Below are positions 1 through 7,814 of a stretch of 45,935 bases of DNA, in pieces (position 1 is the stretch's first letter; each line of letters opens with the position of its first letter). The DNA is from Planctomycetota bacterium (lineage in GTDB: Bacteria > Planctomycetota > UBA1135 > GCA-002686595). The stretch covers positions 1 through 45,935 of the forward strand of contig JAEUIA010000128.1 in assembly GCA_016795245.1 (NCBI GenBank), given 5' to 3'. The position numbers and the translations under genes were made by a program. The notes under the pieces were generated by a model. The model was not told the origin of the DNA and did not search any database. It saw nothing but the letters and a program-made list of their open reading frames with translations.

Positions 1-77
1 CGGCGAAGATGCACCACACGAGCCTGGCTCGGTACGGTCAAACTCGGACGAACGCCACCGCGCGAACCGCGAACCAG

Positions 78-311
78 GAGGCCGCACTGCGGAGCATGCG
101 TCGAATGCCGTTGCTCTTCTGCTTGCTTCGCGGTTTTCTTCTGCTTCGCGCTGCGTGAGGCATGTTCAGCAGTGACTCTCGCTAGACAGTGAGTGCTGAT
201 TGGATGTCGGAGGACATCTCCCAGGCGACACCACTGCCCGAGAGGCAGCTGGGAACGTCCCGGCAAACTGGGGAGCAACGGCATTCGACGCGTGCTTCGC
301 AGCGCGGCCTC
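78..311. repeat. 39-bp inverted repeat with 156-nt interior
   Basis: Positions 78-116 and 273-311 are reverse complements at 36 of 39 bases. The three differences are all transitions. Read as RNA from the plus strand, two of them become G-U wobble pairs and one is A-C. The 156-nt interior carries its own hairpins. It could be the terminal inverted repeats of a small non-autonomous mobile element (MITE) or the closing helix of a structured RNA. No flanking target-site duplication was seen, so the mobile-element reading is not proven. Confidence 0.7.
203..254. other. Two adjacent small hairpins
   Basis: GATGTC (203-208) pairs with GACATC (213-218) across a four-base GGAG loop. Directly after it TCCCAG (219-224) pairs with CTGGGA (249-254), and inside this CTGCC (234-238) pairs with GGCAG (244-248) around a five-base loop, leaving a one-sided bulge at 225-233. 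Such back-to-back nested helices are more typical of folded RNA than of random spacer. The strand transcribed is unknown. Confidence 0.45.
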
Positions 312-359
312 GGGAGAGGCGATTCGCGCGGAGTACCGCGCAAACCGCCTCTCCCGAGG
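308..359. other. Strong two-part hairpin
   Basis: CCTCGGGAGAGGCG (308-321) is perfectly complementary to 346-359, a 14-bp stem. Inside it GCGCGG (326-331) pairs with CCGCGC (336-341) around an AGTA loop. No T-run follows on either strand, so it is not a textbook intrinsic terminator. It abuts the right arm of the inverted repeat and shares four bases with it. Confidence 0.6.
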
Positions 360-390
360 TCAACAATGGGGTGGGGTCTGGTTGGGTGTG

Positions 391-526
391 TTCGGTGCCG
401 GACTGGAAGTGGTGAGGGGCGGGGTTCGGTGTCGGACTGGAAACGTTGAGGAGTTGGGTTCGGTGTCGGTCTTGAAGTCTTGAAAGGCCGAGTCTGGTGT
501 CGGTCTGGAGGAGTTGCGTTGCGCGG
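391..526. repeat. 34-bp degenerate tandem repeat, about four copies
   Basis: The core TTCGGTGTCGGACTGGAA recurs at 391, 425, 459 and 493, exactly 34 bases apart, with few changes in copies 1-3 and more decay in copy 4. The rest of each unit is G-rich and less conserved (for example GTTGAGGAGTTGGG in unit 2). No unique spacers separate the cores in the way a CRISPR array would. The strand is G/T-rich. Function unknown. Confidence 0.75.
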
Positions 527-628
527 CGAATGAAGTGCCGTTCGCCCAGCCTTCGGGGCCCGTTGCACGAAGCCGTGCGTGCCTGCTGTTCTCGTCGCGC
601 GCAAACCTGGCCGCACTTGCCCAGGGCC

Positions 629-3600
629 CTAAAAGCGCGGCGGCAAAGGCGCCCACGGGGGCAGCGGCAGAGGGCGGCGATCGCGATTGCCGCGGCCGAA
701 CAGGAACGTGAAGGGATTCTCGAGGATGATCTCGGGTCGCGCCATGTCGCCGCGGATCGCGACCGACAGGAGTTTGTTTTGGATCGAGTAGAGGAGGCGT
801 GTGAAAGGACCGAGCCGATCGATCAAGTCGTAGCGCACTTCGAGGTCGTACTTGAGGCCGCCGTCGAAATCGAGCGCGCCTTCACCGACCAGTTGCAGGA
901 GCGGACTGCGCACCGTGATGTCGTTCATCTCGACGCGGCCGTCCTTGACGACCATGTTCGTCGCCATGCTTTCGAACACAGCCGTGTCGTCGAGGCCGAG
1001 TTGCGCGAAGAGTGCGCGGAAGACCGGGATCGACCATAGGCGCGAACCCAAGACGCGGATCGAACCGCTGCCGACGATTCCGAGCAAATGATCGAGGTCG
1101 CCTTGCAGACGCAGATCGGCGTCGACGCGCCCGCGCGTGGCCATGTCGGACGGGAACAATCCGCGCAAGAGGGCCGCAGCTTCGACCTCTTCGAGCCCGA
1201 GTGCGAGTTGGAACCCGAACGGCCGCTCCAGCGCGATCGAAAACACCGTGCCGTGGCGCGCGGCATCGCCGCCCAGCGGAACGACGTCTCCGCCGGCGAG
1301 TTTTCCGCTGAGGTTTTCGATCGTGAGTTTCGGCTCGATGTACGAGACGAGCATCGAACCGGCATCGAGCTCGCGATCGGCGATGTAGCCTTCGAATCCG
1401 TCGATGTGCACGATGGCGCGCACCTTGCCGCCCTCGTAGATCAGTTTGTCGAAGACCGCAGTCGCCGTCTTGACCGTGATCGGCAAGCCGAGCTGGATCG
1501 ACATGTCGTGCGGGATGACCTGGCCGCTGAATTCGAGTCGACTCGTGCCTTCGCTCGGGACGGTGACCACGATGCGCCCGTCGCGCACGTCCAGAGAGCC
1601 CTTCCACAGCAGTTCGTCGATCAAGGCGTCGAGCGTGCTCGCGTCGACGAACGCGGCCAGGTGTTGGCTGTCGATCGGCACGCCGGCAGCTTCGAAGCGC
1701 GTAGCCAGGCTGAAGCCTTCGTTGTTCGACGTCACGCGCATGTCGCGCAGTGTCACCGGCGTGTTAGCCAGGCGTGCGCGCATCGTCTCGCCGATGAGCT
1801 GGTCGTTCTCGATGACCAGTTCGCCGCGCAGGTGGTCCAGCTTGAAACCGTCGGCCGTCGACAGCGAGCTGTCGTGCACGAAGAAGCGATAATTGCTGAC
1901 GTTCTTGGCGCCGGCTCCTTCGCCGAGCTTGATCTCGCCCACGAAATCCAGCGGACCGTCGACCTTGGCAGCCGCCGTGTCCACCGCAGTGGATCCGGGT
2001 GAACTCATGGCTTGCCGCAGCGAGCCGAGGAGGCTCTTGCTCGACGGGTCGATGCCCGCGCCAAACACGGTGACCGTGCGCTCTGGAAAGCGGGCCATGA
2101 ACGCGACCGGAACGCTGGGGCCCCACGCGCCCGCGAGCGGCATCAGACGCGTGCGCGTCTCTTCGTGACCGGCGGCATCGACTGAAGTCCCGACGAGCAC
2201 GCGGCCGCGCACGCCGCTCGTGATCATCTGGAACTGCCGCGGCGTGAGTTGCGCGGGATCGCGCGGCGTGACTTCGACGTGTGTCGTCGTGGCTGCGGCG
2301 CGGCCCGAACGCACGCGTGTGTACTGCACGTCGGCGAAGCCCTTCGGCGCGAGTTCGTCCAGCTCGGCACCGATGCGCGGGAACTGGCCGACGAGGATCT
2401 TCTGGTCGTCGCCCGTCAGTGATACGCGCTCGACTGCGACGTCGAACAGCGAACAATCGTCGAGATGACCGCCGCCCGCGGGGCGTCCCGGAGTACTGTC
2501 GGTCTGCAAACGCGCGACGAATTGAATGCGCCGAGCCGTACGCAGGGAGCCTTCCAGGTTGAAGGCCAGTGCGCGCTCGGAAGCGCCGTCGCTCTTGAAT
2601 TCCAAGCGCGCCAAGGCCGGCGTGATCGGGATCGGAAGGTCGTCCCAGGAAACCGACACGCCGTGCAGGTCCAGCCCCAGGTCCAACGCCGCGTACGGCA
2701 TGTGCACGTCGTGGGCCAGTTGCAAATCCACGTCCACGTTGCCGCCCTGCGGATGGAACGGCATCCACGACTTTTTCGGGGGCAGCGAGCCCGAGAGCCC
2801 GTCGAGCGCGCGATAGAGCTTGTCGTCGACCGCCAGTCCGCGCGTTGCGAGCGCCAGATCGTATTCGACGTAGCCGTGCGACTCTGCGTCGTCGGGGACG
2901 CTCTTCTCGTGCGACTGCACCAGACCCGAGGCGGTGATCACCGACGATCCGGAATCTCCCGCCAGCCCCGCGAGCGCGATCTTCAACGGCCGATTGCGCT
3001 CTGCGTCATGTGCGAATACGACTCCGCCCGACACGCGCTCCAGGGGCAACGGAAAGCCCATGTCGCGTACGCCGTTCGCACGCGCGAAGCCGTGGTAGGT
3101 CATCCCGCCGTTGCCGTCGAAGCGCGCTTCGCCGCCGATCTCTAGAGCACGCAAGAGATCATCGCCGCGTTGGAAGCTCGCGGGCAGGCGCGCTGCGACC
3201 CAGGCTGCACAGTGTCCACGCGGTTCGAAAACGGCCCACATCTTCGCCATCTCCGCCGGGTTTCCAGCCGCGGCGAGCAGCGTGTCGTCGAGCACAAGAC
3301 GCGGGGAATGCACCCAGGCTTTGGCCAAGAGACCCGGGCCGGCATCGGGGCCGAAGATCGCGCTGAACTCGAGCGGCGAATTCTCCAGTGAGCAGCTGAG
3401 GCGCACGTCTCCGCGCCAGGCACGCGGCTCGAAGGCGTCGTCCCAACTCGTGGGCGTCCACGTCGTGCCGACGTCGAACAGCAAGTTGTCGAGCACGCGC
3501 CCGCCGCGCCCCAGGCGCAACCCGCCGTCGTGGACTTGCACGCGCGCGCGCACGCGCGGGGCGACGCCGCTGTCCAGACTGAGGAGTGCGGCGGCTTCGA

Positions 3601-4348
3601 GTTCGAGCACTCCACGCGGTTCCCACTCGCGGACCGCCTCGATGTCGGTGCCGGCGGGGAGATAATCGGTGCCGATTGGCAGGTGGGAAGCCGCTGCGCG
3701 CACTTCGAACGTGATCTCGTCGCGCATCTTGCCGTGCAGGTAGATCTCGCCCGACTCGGCCGCCGACGATGCGAGCGAAGGCACGATGCGGCCCCACAGC
3801 TCCGGCCGACCGCGATCGTCGGGGCGCAGCAGCGCGTTGATGCGCCCGATCGGAATCACGCCGAAATGTTCGGTGTCCAGTTCGATGTCCAGGTCTTCGA
3901 TGCGCACCGTGGGCAACGCGCGTTGCTCCGTGACGAGCTTCGATCCGGTTTCGAGGCCTTCTCCGCCCGGTTGAAGCGCATCCAGGATCGTGCGCGAAAG
4001 CCGCACGCGTCCGCCGCGCAACTCGAGGCCGTCGAACCGCGCGCCGCCCTGCCCGAAGAAGGCGAAGGACGCACGCACCATCTCGGCGTCGAACCACTCG
4101 CCGGAATTCCCGATGCGCACGCCGTCGAGTTCCAGCGCCGGCTCGAACCAGCGCAGACGCGCCTCGTGAATCGTCAACTCGCCGCCCAACGGGCCCAGGC
4201 GCTGCGCGAGCGTCGCGCGCACGCGGTCGCGCAAAAGGCCAGTCTTTTCCGCGCCGAACAGACCGATCGCGAGGAGCAGCGAGGTCCAGCCCAGGATCAG
4301 CAACACACCCAGTACGGCGCGCGCGGCGAGGCGGATGGGCGCTCGCAT
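629..4348 (-). CDS. AsmA/TamB-like envelope protein
   Basis: A protein of about 1239 aa with one N-terminal membrane helix (roughly residues 8-29, after MRAPIRLAAR) followed by a very long, beta-rich, presumably periplasmic part. The C-terminal third resembles the AsmA-like C-terminal domain of large inner-membrane-anchored proteins (AsmA, TamB, YhdP). Those proteins bridge the periplasm and are implicated in lipid transport or outer-membrane assembly. The start is ATG at 4348, preceded by a good GAGAGGA ribosome site; a longer frame to 4507 would run into alr. It lies 11 bases after the alr stop and is the last gene of the ftsH-folP-glmM-tsaB-alr run. Family membership is inferred from overall architecture and C-terminal style; the exact subfamily is not resolved. 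Confidence 0.75.
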   Translation of the reverse strand: MRAPIRLAARAVLGVLLILGWTSLLLAIGLFGAEKTGLLRDRVRATLAQRLGPLGGELTIHEARLRWFEPALELDGVRIGNSGEWFDAEMVRASFAFFGQGGARFDGLELRGGRVRLSRTILDALQPGGEGLETGSKLVTEQRALPTVRIEDLDIELDTEHFGVIPIGRINALLRPDDRGRPELWGRIVPSLASSAAESGEIYLHGKMRDEITFEVRAAASHLPIGTDYLPAGTDIEAVREWEPRGVLELEAAALLSLDSGVAPRVRARVQVHDGGLRLGRGGRVLDNLLFDVGTTWTPTSWDDAFEPRAWRGDVRLSCSLENSPLEFSAIFGPDAGPGLLAKAWVHSPRLVLDDTLLAAAGNPAEMAKMWAVFEPRGHCAAWVAARLPASFQRGDDLLRALEIGGEARFDGNGGMTYHGFARANGVRDMGFPLPLERVSGGVVFAHDAERNRPLKIALAGLAGDSGSSVITASGLVQSHEKSVPDDAESHGYVEYDLALATRGLAVDDKLYRALDGLSGSLPPKKSWMPFHPQGGNVDVDLQLAHDVHMPYAALDLGLDLHGVSVSWDDLPIPITPALARLEFKSDGASERALAFNLEGSLRTARRIQFVARLQTDSTPGRPAGGGHLDDCSLFDVAVERVSLTGDDQKILVGQFPRIGAELDELAPKGFADVQYTRVRSGRAAATTTHVEVTPRDPAQLTPRQFQMITSGVRGRVLVGTSVDAAGHEETRTRLMPLAGAWGPSVPVAFMARFPERTVTVFGAGIDPSSKSLLGSLRQAMSSPGSTAVDTAAAKVDGPLDFVGEIKLGEGAGAKNVSNYRFFVHDSSLSTADGFKLDHLRGELVIENDQLIGETMRARLANTPVTLRDMRVTSNNEGFSLATRFEAAGVPIDSQHLAAFVDASTLDALIDELLWKGSLDVRDGRIVVTVPSEGTSRLEFSGQVIPHDMSIQLGLPITVKTATAVFDKLIYEGGKVRAIVHIDGFEGYIADRELDAGSMLVSYIEPKLTIENLSGKLAGGDVVPLGGDAARHGTVFSIALERPFGFQLALGLEEVEAAALLRGLFPSDMATRGRVDADLRLQGDLDHLLGIVGSGSIRVLGSRLWSIPVFRALFAQLGLDDTAVFESMATNMVVKDGRVEMNDITVRSPLLQLVGEGALDFDGGLKYDLEVRYDLIDRLGPFTRLLYSIQNKLLSVAIRGDMARPEIILENPFTFLFGRGNRDRRPLPLPPWAPLPPRF

Positions 4349-4359
4349 CGTGGATCCTC

Positions 4360-5580
4360 TCAGAGCCTGCGCCGGACGCCGGCCGGGTCGTCGGCGGAGT
4401 AGAAGTCGAAGTGCGGAACACCCGGCAGCGTGCGCGGTTCTTGCGCCGGGATCAACACGTTCGTCCCTCCGCGGTACGTGCGGCGCACGCGCTTGCCGAC
4501 GTTGCAAGTGATCTCGTACGCAATCGTGCCGGCCTTGCGCGCCAGTTCTTCGGAGCTGATCGACTCATGTCCGGCGCTGCCGATCAAGGTCACGACATCG
4601 CCGACGCTCACGCCGGGGATGTGCCCCACGTCGATCGTCGTGTAGTCCATCGACACGCGACCGACGACCGGCGCGCGCACGCCGCGCACGATCACTTCGC
4701 CCTTGTTGCCGAGTCGCCACGGCACACCGTCGTTGTAGCCGACCGGCAGCGTCGCGATGCGCGTCGCCTGTTCCGCGCGCCAGGTCGACGAATAGCCGAC
4801 GGCGTAACCGCGCGGGATGTCCTTCAAGAACACGACCTGGCTCAGGAGCGACATCGCCGGCCGCAACTCGTCCGAGCCCGGCATGTCGGTCGGCAACACG
4901 CCGTAGGCGCTGATGCCCGGACGCACGGTGTCGTAGCGCGGGCGCAAGTCGGTGAACACCGCCGCCGAGTTGGCCATGTGGATCCAACCCCCGAGCATGC
5001 GCTGCGCGCGCGCTTCACGCAGGACGCCTTCGAACAAGCGCTGCTGCTCGTGCGTGCTGGCGGCGTCCGCCCCTTCGGCCGCGCTGATGTGCGTCATCAC
5101 GCCGGCGAGTTCCAGATGGCTGGCCTCGTGGACTTCGCGCAAGAGATCGAGCGCACGGTGGGGGAGCACTCCCAGCCGCCCCATGCCGGTGTCGATGTTC
5201 AGGTGGATCTTGGCGCGCACGCCCAGGCTCTTCGCGAGACTCTGCAGCATCGCGCGTCGATCGCTCGAGTGCAGCGCCAGGTGGACCCCGTTGCGCAGGC
5301 AGTCGACGGCTTCGTCGTCGATGATCGTGCCCAGGACGAGTATTGGCAGCGAGAGTCCCGAGTTGCGCAACTCCAACGCCTCGGCCGAACTGCCGACGCC
5401 GAGCGCCGCGACGCCGCAGCGCACCGCGTGGTGCGCGATCGCGACCGCGCCGTGACCGTACGCGTCCGCTTTCACGACCAGCATGATGCGCACGCCGGCC
5501 CCCGCACGCCGCCGGATCACGGCGAGGTTGTGCGTGAGCGCGTCGAGGTCGATGTCGGCCCAGACTCGGTAGGGATTCAC
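4360..5580 (-). CDS. alr: Alanine racemase
   Basis: Pyridoxal-phosphate enzyme converting L- to D-alanine for peptidoglycan. At 406 aa it is normal length. The PLP-lysine motif VVKADAYGHGA is present with Lys37, and the second catalytic residue is Tyr263 in GYSSTW, matching the Tyr265 position of the Geobacillus enzyme. The substrate-binding GRVSMDY segment follows. N-terminal TIM-barrel and C-terminal beta domain are both complete. The start is GTG at 5580, with no strong ribosome site visible. It sits 58 bases after tsaB and directly upstream of the AsmA-like gene, so it is probably co-transcribed with the envelope run. Confidence 0.97.
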   Translation of the reverse strand: MNPYRVWADIDLDALTHNLAVIRRRAGAGVRIMLVVKADAYGHGAVAIAHHAVRCGVAALGVGSSAEALELRNSGLSLPILVLGTIIDDEAVDCLRNGVHLALHSSDRRAMLQSLAKSLGVRAKIHLNIDTGMGRLGVLPHRALDLLREVHEASHLELAGVMTHISAAEGADAASTHEQQRLFEGVLREARAQRMLGGWIHMANSAAVFTDLRPRYDTVRPGISAYGVLPTDMPGSDELRPAMSLLSQVVFLKDIPRGYAVGYSSTWRAEQATRIATLPVGYNDGVPWRLGNKGEVIVRGVRAPVVGRVSMDYTTIDVGHIPGVSVGDVVTLIGSAGHESISSEELARKAGTIAYEITCNVGKRVRRTYRGGTNVLIPAQEPRTLPGVPHFDFYSADDPAGVRRRL

Positions 5581-5638
5581 GATTCAGAGACTGCCATCGC
5601 GCGGCACGCCATCCAAGTCCGAGGATCGTGCGCCGTGC

Positions 5639-6349
5639 TCAGCGCTTGCGCTCGCTCGCGGCGAACGGGCGCAAGTACAACGGCTCCAGCCGCGCGGGGT
5701 CGGTCGAGAATCCGCGCTCGAGCCGGGCGCAACCTAGATCGAGCAGCGCGCTCGCGCGCGGCACGGCGTCGGTCCGCACGCGCGCGCGAGTCTCGGCGTC
5801 CAGGAGCGCCGGCGCGTCCGTGATCACATGGGCGCCCTTCAGGTCCAATTCGCCGATCAGCTCGGGCTTCACGACGCGCAGTTCGGTCGCGGGTTCGACT
5901 TCGTCCCCGACGCGCTTGTAACGTCCGAAGTACAACTCGCCCGAGCGCGCATCCAGCAGCAGCGCCAACTCCTCCCCGTCGGCGCACTCACCCCGACAAG
6001 CGATTTCGCCCGAAGGCACGCCCAGGACGCGCGCACCGGCGGCCCGCGCCAGGCCGAGTGCGGTCGCGATCGTGACGCGCAGGCCGGTGTAGCTGCCCGG
6101 CCCGGTGCCGACCAGGACCGCGGCCAGGTCGGAGGGCGTGGCCCCGAGCTCGCGCACCAGCGCATCGACGGCCGGCATCAGGTCGCTCTGGTGCGCCCGC
6201 GCGCTCTCCAGCGCGGCCTCCGCCGAGCGCCCCTTGAACCGCGCCGCGACCGAGGCGCGCCGGGTCGAACCTTCGAGTGCCAGCACCAGCCCGAGGCCTG
6301 TTCCGCTCGCCGACCCGGAATGCGCGTCCATCCGAACGGCTCCGCTCAC
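5639..6349 (-). CDS. tsaB: tRNA threonylcarbamoyladenosine protein TsaB
   Basis: TsaB (YeaZ) is the non-catalytic partner of TsaD in making the t6A modification at position 37 of ANN-decoding tRNAs. The sequence has the ASKHA-type first strand LVLALEGSTRRASVA and the family signature GTGPGSYTGLRVTIATALG. At 236 aa its length is usual. The chosen start is GTG at 6349, which overlaps the glmM stop by four bases (GTGA); an internal ATG six codons later is an alternative. tsaD and tsaE are not in the window. Confidence 0.93.
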   Translation of the reverse strand: MSGAVRMDAHSGSASGTGLGLVLALEGSTRRASVAARFKGRSAEAALESARAHQSDLMPAVDALVRELGATPSDLAAVLVGTGPGSYTGLRVTIATALGLARAAGARVLGVPSGEIACRGECADGEELALLLDARSGELYFGRYKRVGDEVEPATELRVVKPELIGELDLKGAHVITDAPALLDAETRARVRTDAVPRASALLDLGCARLERGFSTDPARLEPLYLRPFAASERKR

Positions 6350-7728
6350 GCCCCGATTTCGGCCGCGATCAAGGTCGCGAGTTCCTGAGCTTGCGAACGG
6401 ATGCGCTCCAGATCCGGACCCTCGACCATGACGCGCGCCAGGGACTCGGTGCCGGAGTAGCGCAACAGGACGCGGCCGTCCTCGCCCAGTTCGTCCTCGA
6501 CGCGCCGGCGCATGCGCGCGACGTTCGGAAGCCCGTCGAGCGCGGGCTTGCGCGCGACGGACACGTTCAACAGCACTTGCGGGAACGGGCGATAGTGGTT
6601 CGCGAGCTCTGAGAGCGATTTTTTCGTATCGCGCATCACCCGCAGGACGCGCAACGCCGTGTACAGACCATCGCCGATGTAGCCGTTGTCCGGGCCGAAC
6701 ACGATGTGCCCCGACTGTTCGCCGCCCAAGCTGAGCTTCTCGCGCCGCAGGCCCTCGACGACACGCCGGTCACCGACGTCGACCGTCACGACGCCGACGC
6801 CGACCTCGCGCAAGGCGCGGTGCAGACCCTTGTTGCTCATCACGGTCGCGACGAGGCGTTTGTCTTTCCACTCGTCCTTGCGCACGGCTTCGCGCGCGAG
6901 CAAGGTCAGCATGCCGTCGCCGTGCACGATCTCGCCGGTTTCGTCCACGAGCATGCAGCGATCACCGTCGCCGTCGAGCGCGATTCCGATGTCGGGCTTG
7001 TTGGAGCGCACGAGTGCGACCAGCTTGCCGAGCGCCGTGGCGCCGCACTCGCGGTTGATGTTGTCGCCGTCGGGCTCCGCCGCCATCGTGATGACGTGCG
7101 CGCCGAGCCGGCCGAACACGCGCGGGCCGACGCGACTGCCGCCGCCGTTGGCGCAGTCGAGCGCGATCGTGAGGCCGTCCAGCCGCAGGCCCGCACCGAC
7201 CTGCGTCACGAGGTGATTGAGGTAGGTTTCTTCGTGCGACGAGGCCAGCACCGGCCCCGGACCGGACAGTTCCAAGGCAGGAGTTCGGCGCAGTTTCTCC
7301 TCGATCCGCAGCTCGAGTTCGTCCGACAGCTTGTCGCCTGTGCTCGAGAAGACCTTGATGCCGTTGTCCTCGGCCGGATTGTGCGAGGCCGACAACATCG
7401 CACTGAGTTGGAAGCGCTCGAGCTTCGTCAGCAGCGCGAGGCCGGGCGTCGTGATCAAGCCCGCGCTCTCGACCACGAAGCCCTTGTGCATCAAACCGCG
7501 CGCGAAGGCAGCTTCGAGTTCGGGACCCGAGCGCCGTCCGTCGTGGCCCACGAGCGCGCGCGGAGCAGACTGTGCTTTGGCGCCGTTCTGCGTCTGCTTC
7601 GAGACGCCGCTGTCGAACAGAACTTCGGCGACGGCCGCGCCCAGGCTCGCGACCGCTTTGGGCGCGAGCCAACCTTCACCCGCTCGTCCGCGGATGCCGT
7701 CTGTGCCGAAGATGCGTTCCGAACTCAA
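6346..7728 (-). CDS. glmM: Phosphoglucosamine mutase
   Basis: Converts glucosamine-6-phosphate to glucosamine-1-phosphate, the route to UDP-GlcNAc for peptidoglycan and LPS. Motifs in order: RIFGTDGIRG at the N terminus, the phosphoserine loop SASHNPAEDNGIK (Ser115), the metal-binding DGDGDR, the sugar-binding GGEQSGH and the phosphate-binding RYSGTES. I chose TTG at 7728 because AGGGG lies eight bases upstream and the conserved FGTDGIRG follows at the usual distance; this gives 460 aa, close to the family length. An in-frame upstream start at 7803 would add 25 residues unlike the family. The gene overlaps tsaB by four bases. Confidence 0.96.
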   Translation of the reverse strand: MSSERIFGTDGIRGRAGEGWLAPKAVASLGAAVAEVLFDSGVSKQTQNGAKAQSAPRALVGHDGRRSGPELEAAFARGLMHKGFVVESAGLITTPGLALLTKLERFQLSAMLSASHNPAEDNGIKVFSSTGDKLSDELELRIEEKLRRTPALELSGPGPVLASSHEETYLNHLVTQVGAGLRLDGLTIALDCANGGGSRVGPRVFGRLGAHVITMAAEPDGDNINRECGATALGKLVALVRSNKPDIGIALDGDGDRCMLVDETGEIVHGDGMLTLLAREAVRKDEWKDKRLVATVMSNKGLHRALREVGVGVVTVDVGDRRVVEGLRREKLSLGGEQSGHIVFGPDNGYIGDGLYTALRVLRVMRDTKKSLSELANHYRPFPQVLLNVSVARKPALDGLPNVARMRRRVEDELGEDGRVLLRYSGTESLARVMVEGPDLERIRSQAQELATLIAAEIGA

Positions 7729-7814
7729 TCCAGGATCCCCTAGTCGTTGCGTGCGCGACGTGCGCAGGCTCGCAGATTGTGCGCTACGCGCGGGCTCCAG
7801 CAAAGCACGGAGTC

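Larger units (their letters stand above)
1..628. other. Non-coding, structure-rich region at left edge
   Basis: No reading frame here looks like a real protein; the frames are short, low in recognisable motifs and overlap each other on both strands. The stretch lies downstream of the AsmA-like gene that ends at 629. It holds a 39-bp inverted repeat (78-116 with 273-311), small hairpins at 203-254, a strong two-part hairpin at 308-359 and a 34-bp tandem repeat from 391. A short direct repeat CTTCTGCTT occurs at 116-124 and 138-146. The region beyond the window's left edge is unknown, so a gene could begin outside. Confidence 0.7.

Noticed and set aside
78..311. Insertion sequence
   Set aside because: The 156-base interior cannot encode a transposase and no target duplication is visible; only a MITE-like interpretation remains possible.
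391..526. CRISPR array
   Set aside because: The 34-base period is continuous tandem repetition with drifting copies; there are no unique spacers between conserved repeats and no cas genes.
3218..3232. tRNA T-arm-like GGTTCGA
   Set aside because: It lies inside the AsmA-like coding sequence and no acceptor stem or anticodon arm can be drawn around it; similar hits elsewhere are also intragenic.
4349..4507. Extended N terminus of the AsmA-like protein
   Set aside because: It would overlap alr by about 148 bases and add Arg/Ala-rich residues before the membrane helix; the ATG at 4348 has a good ribosome site.
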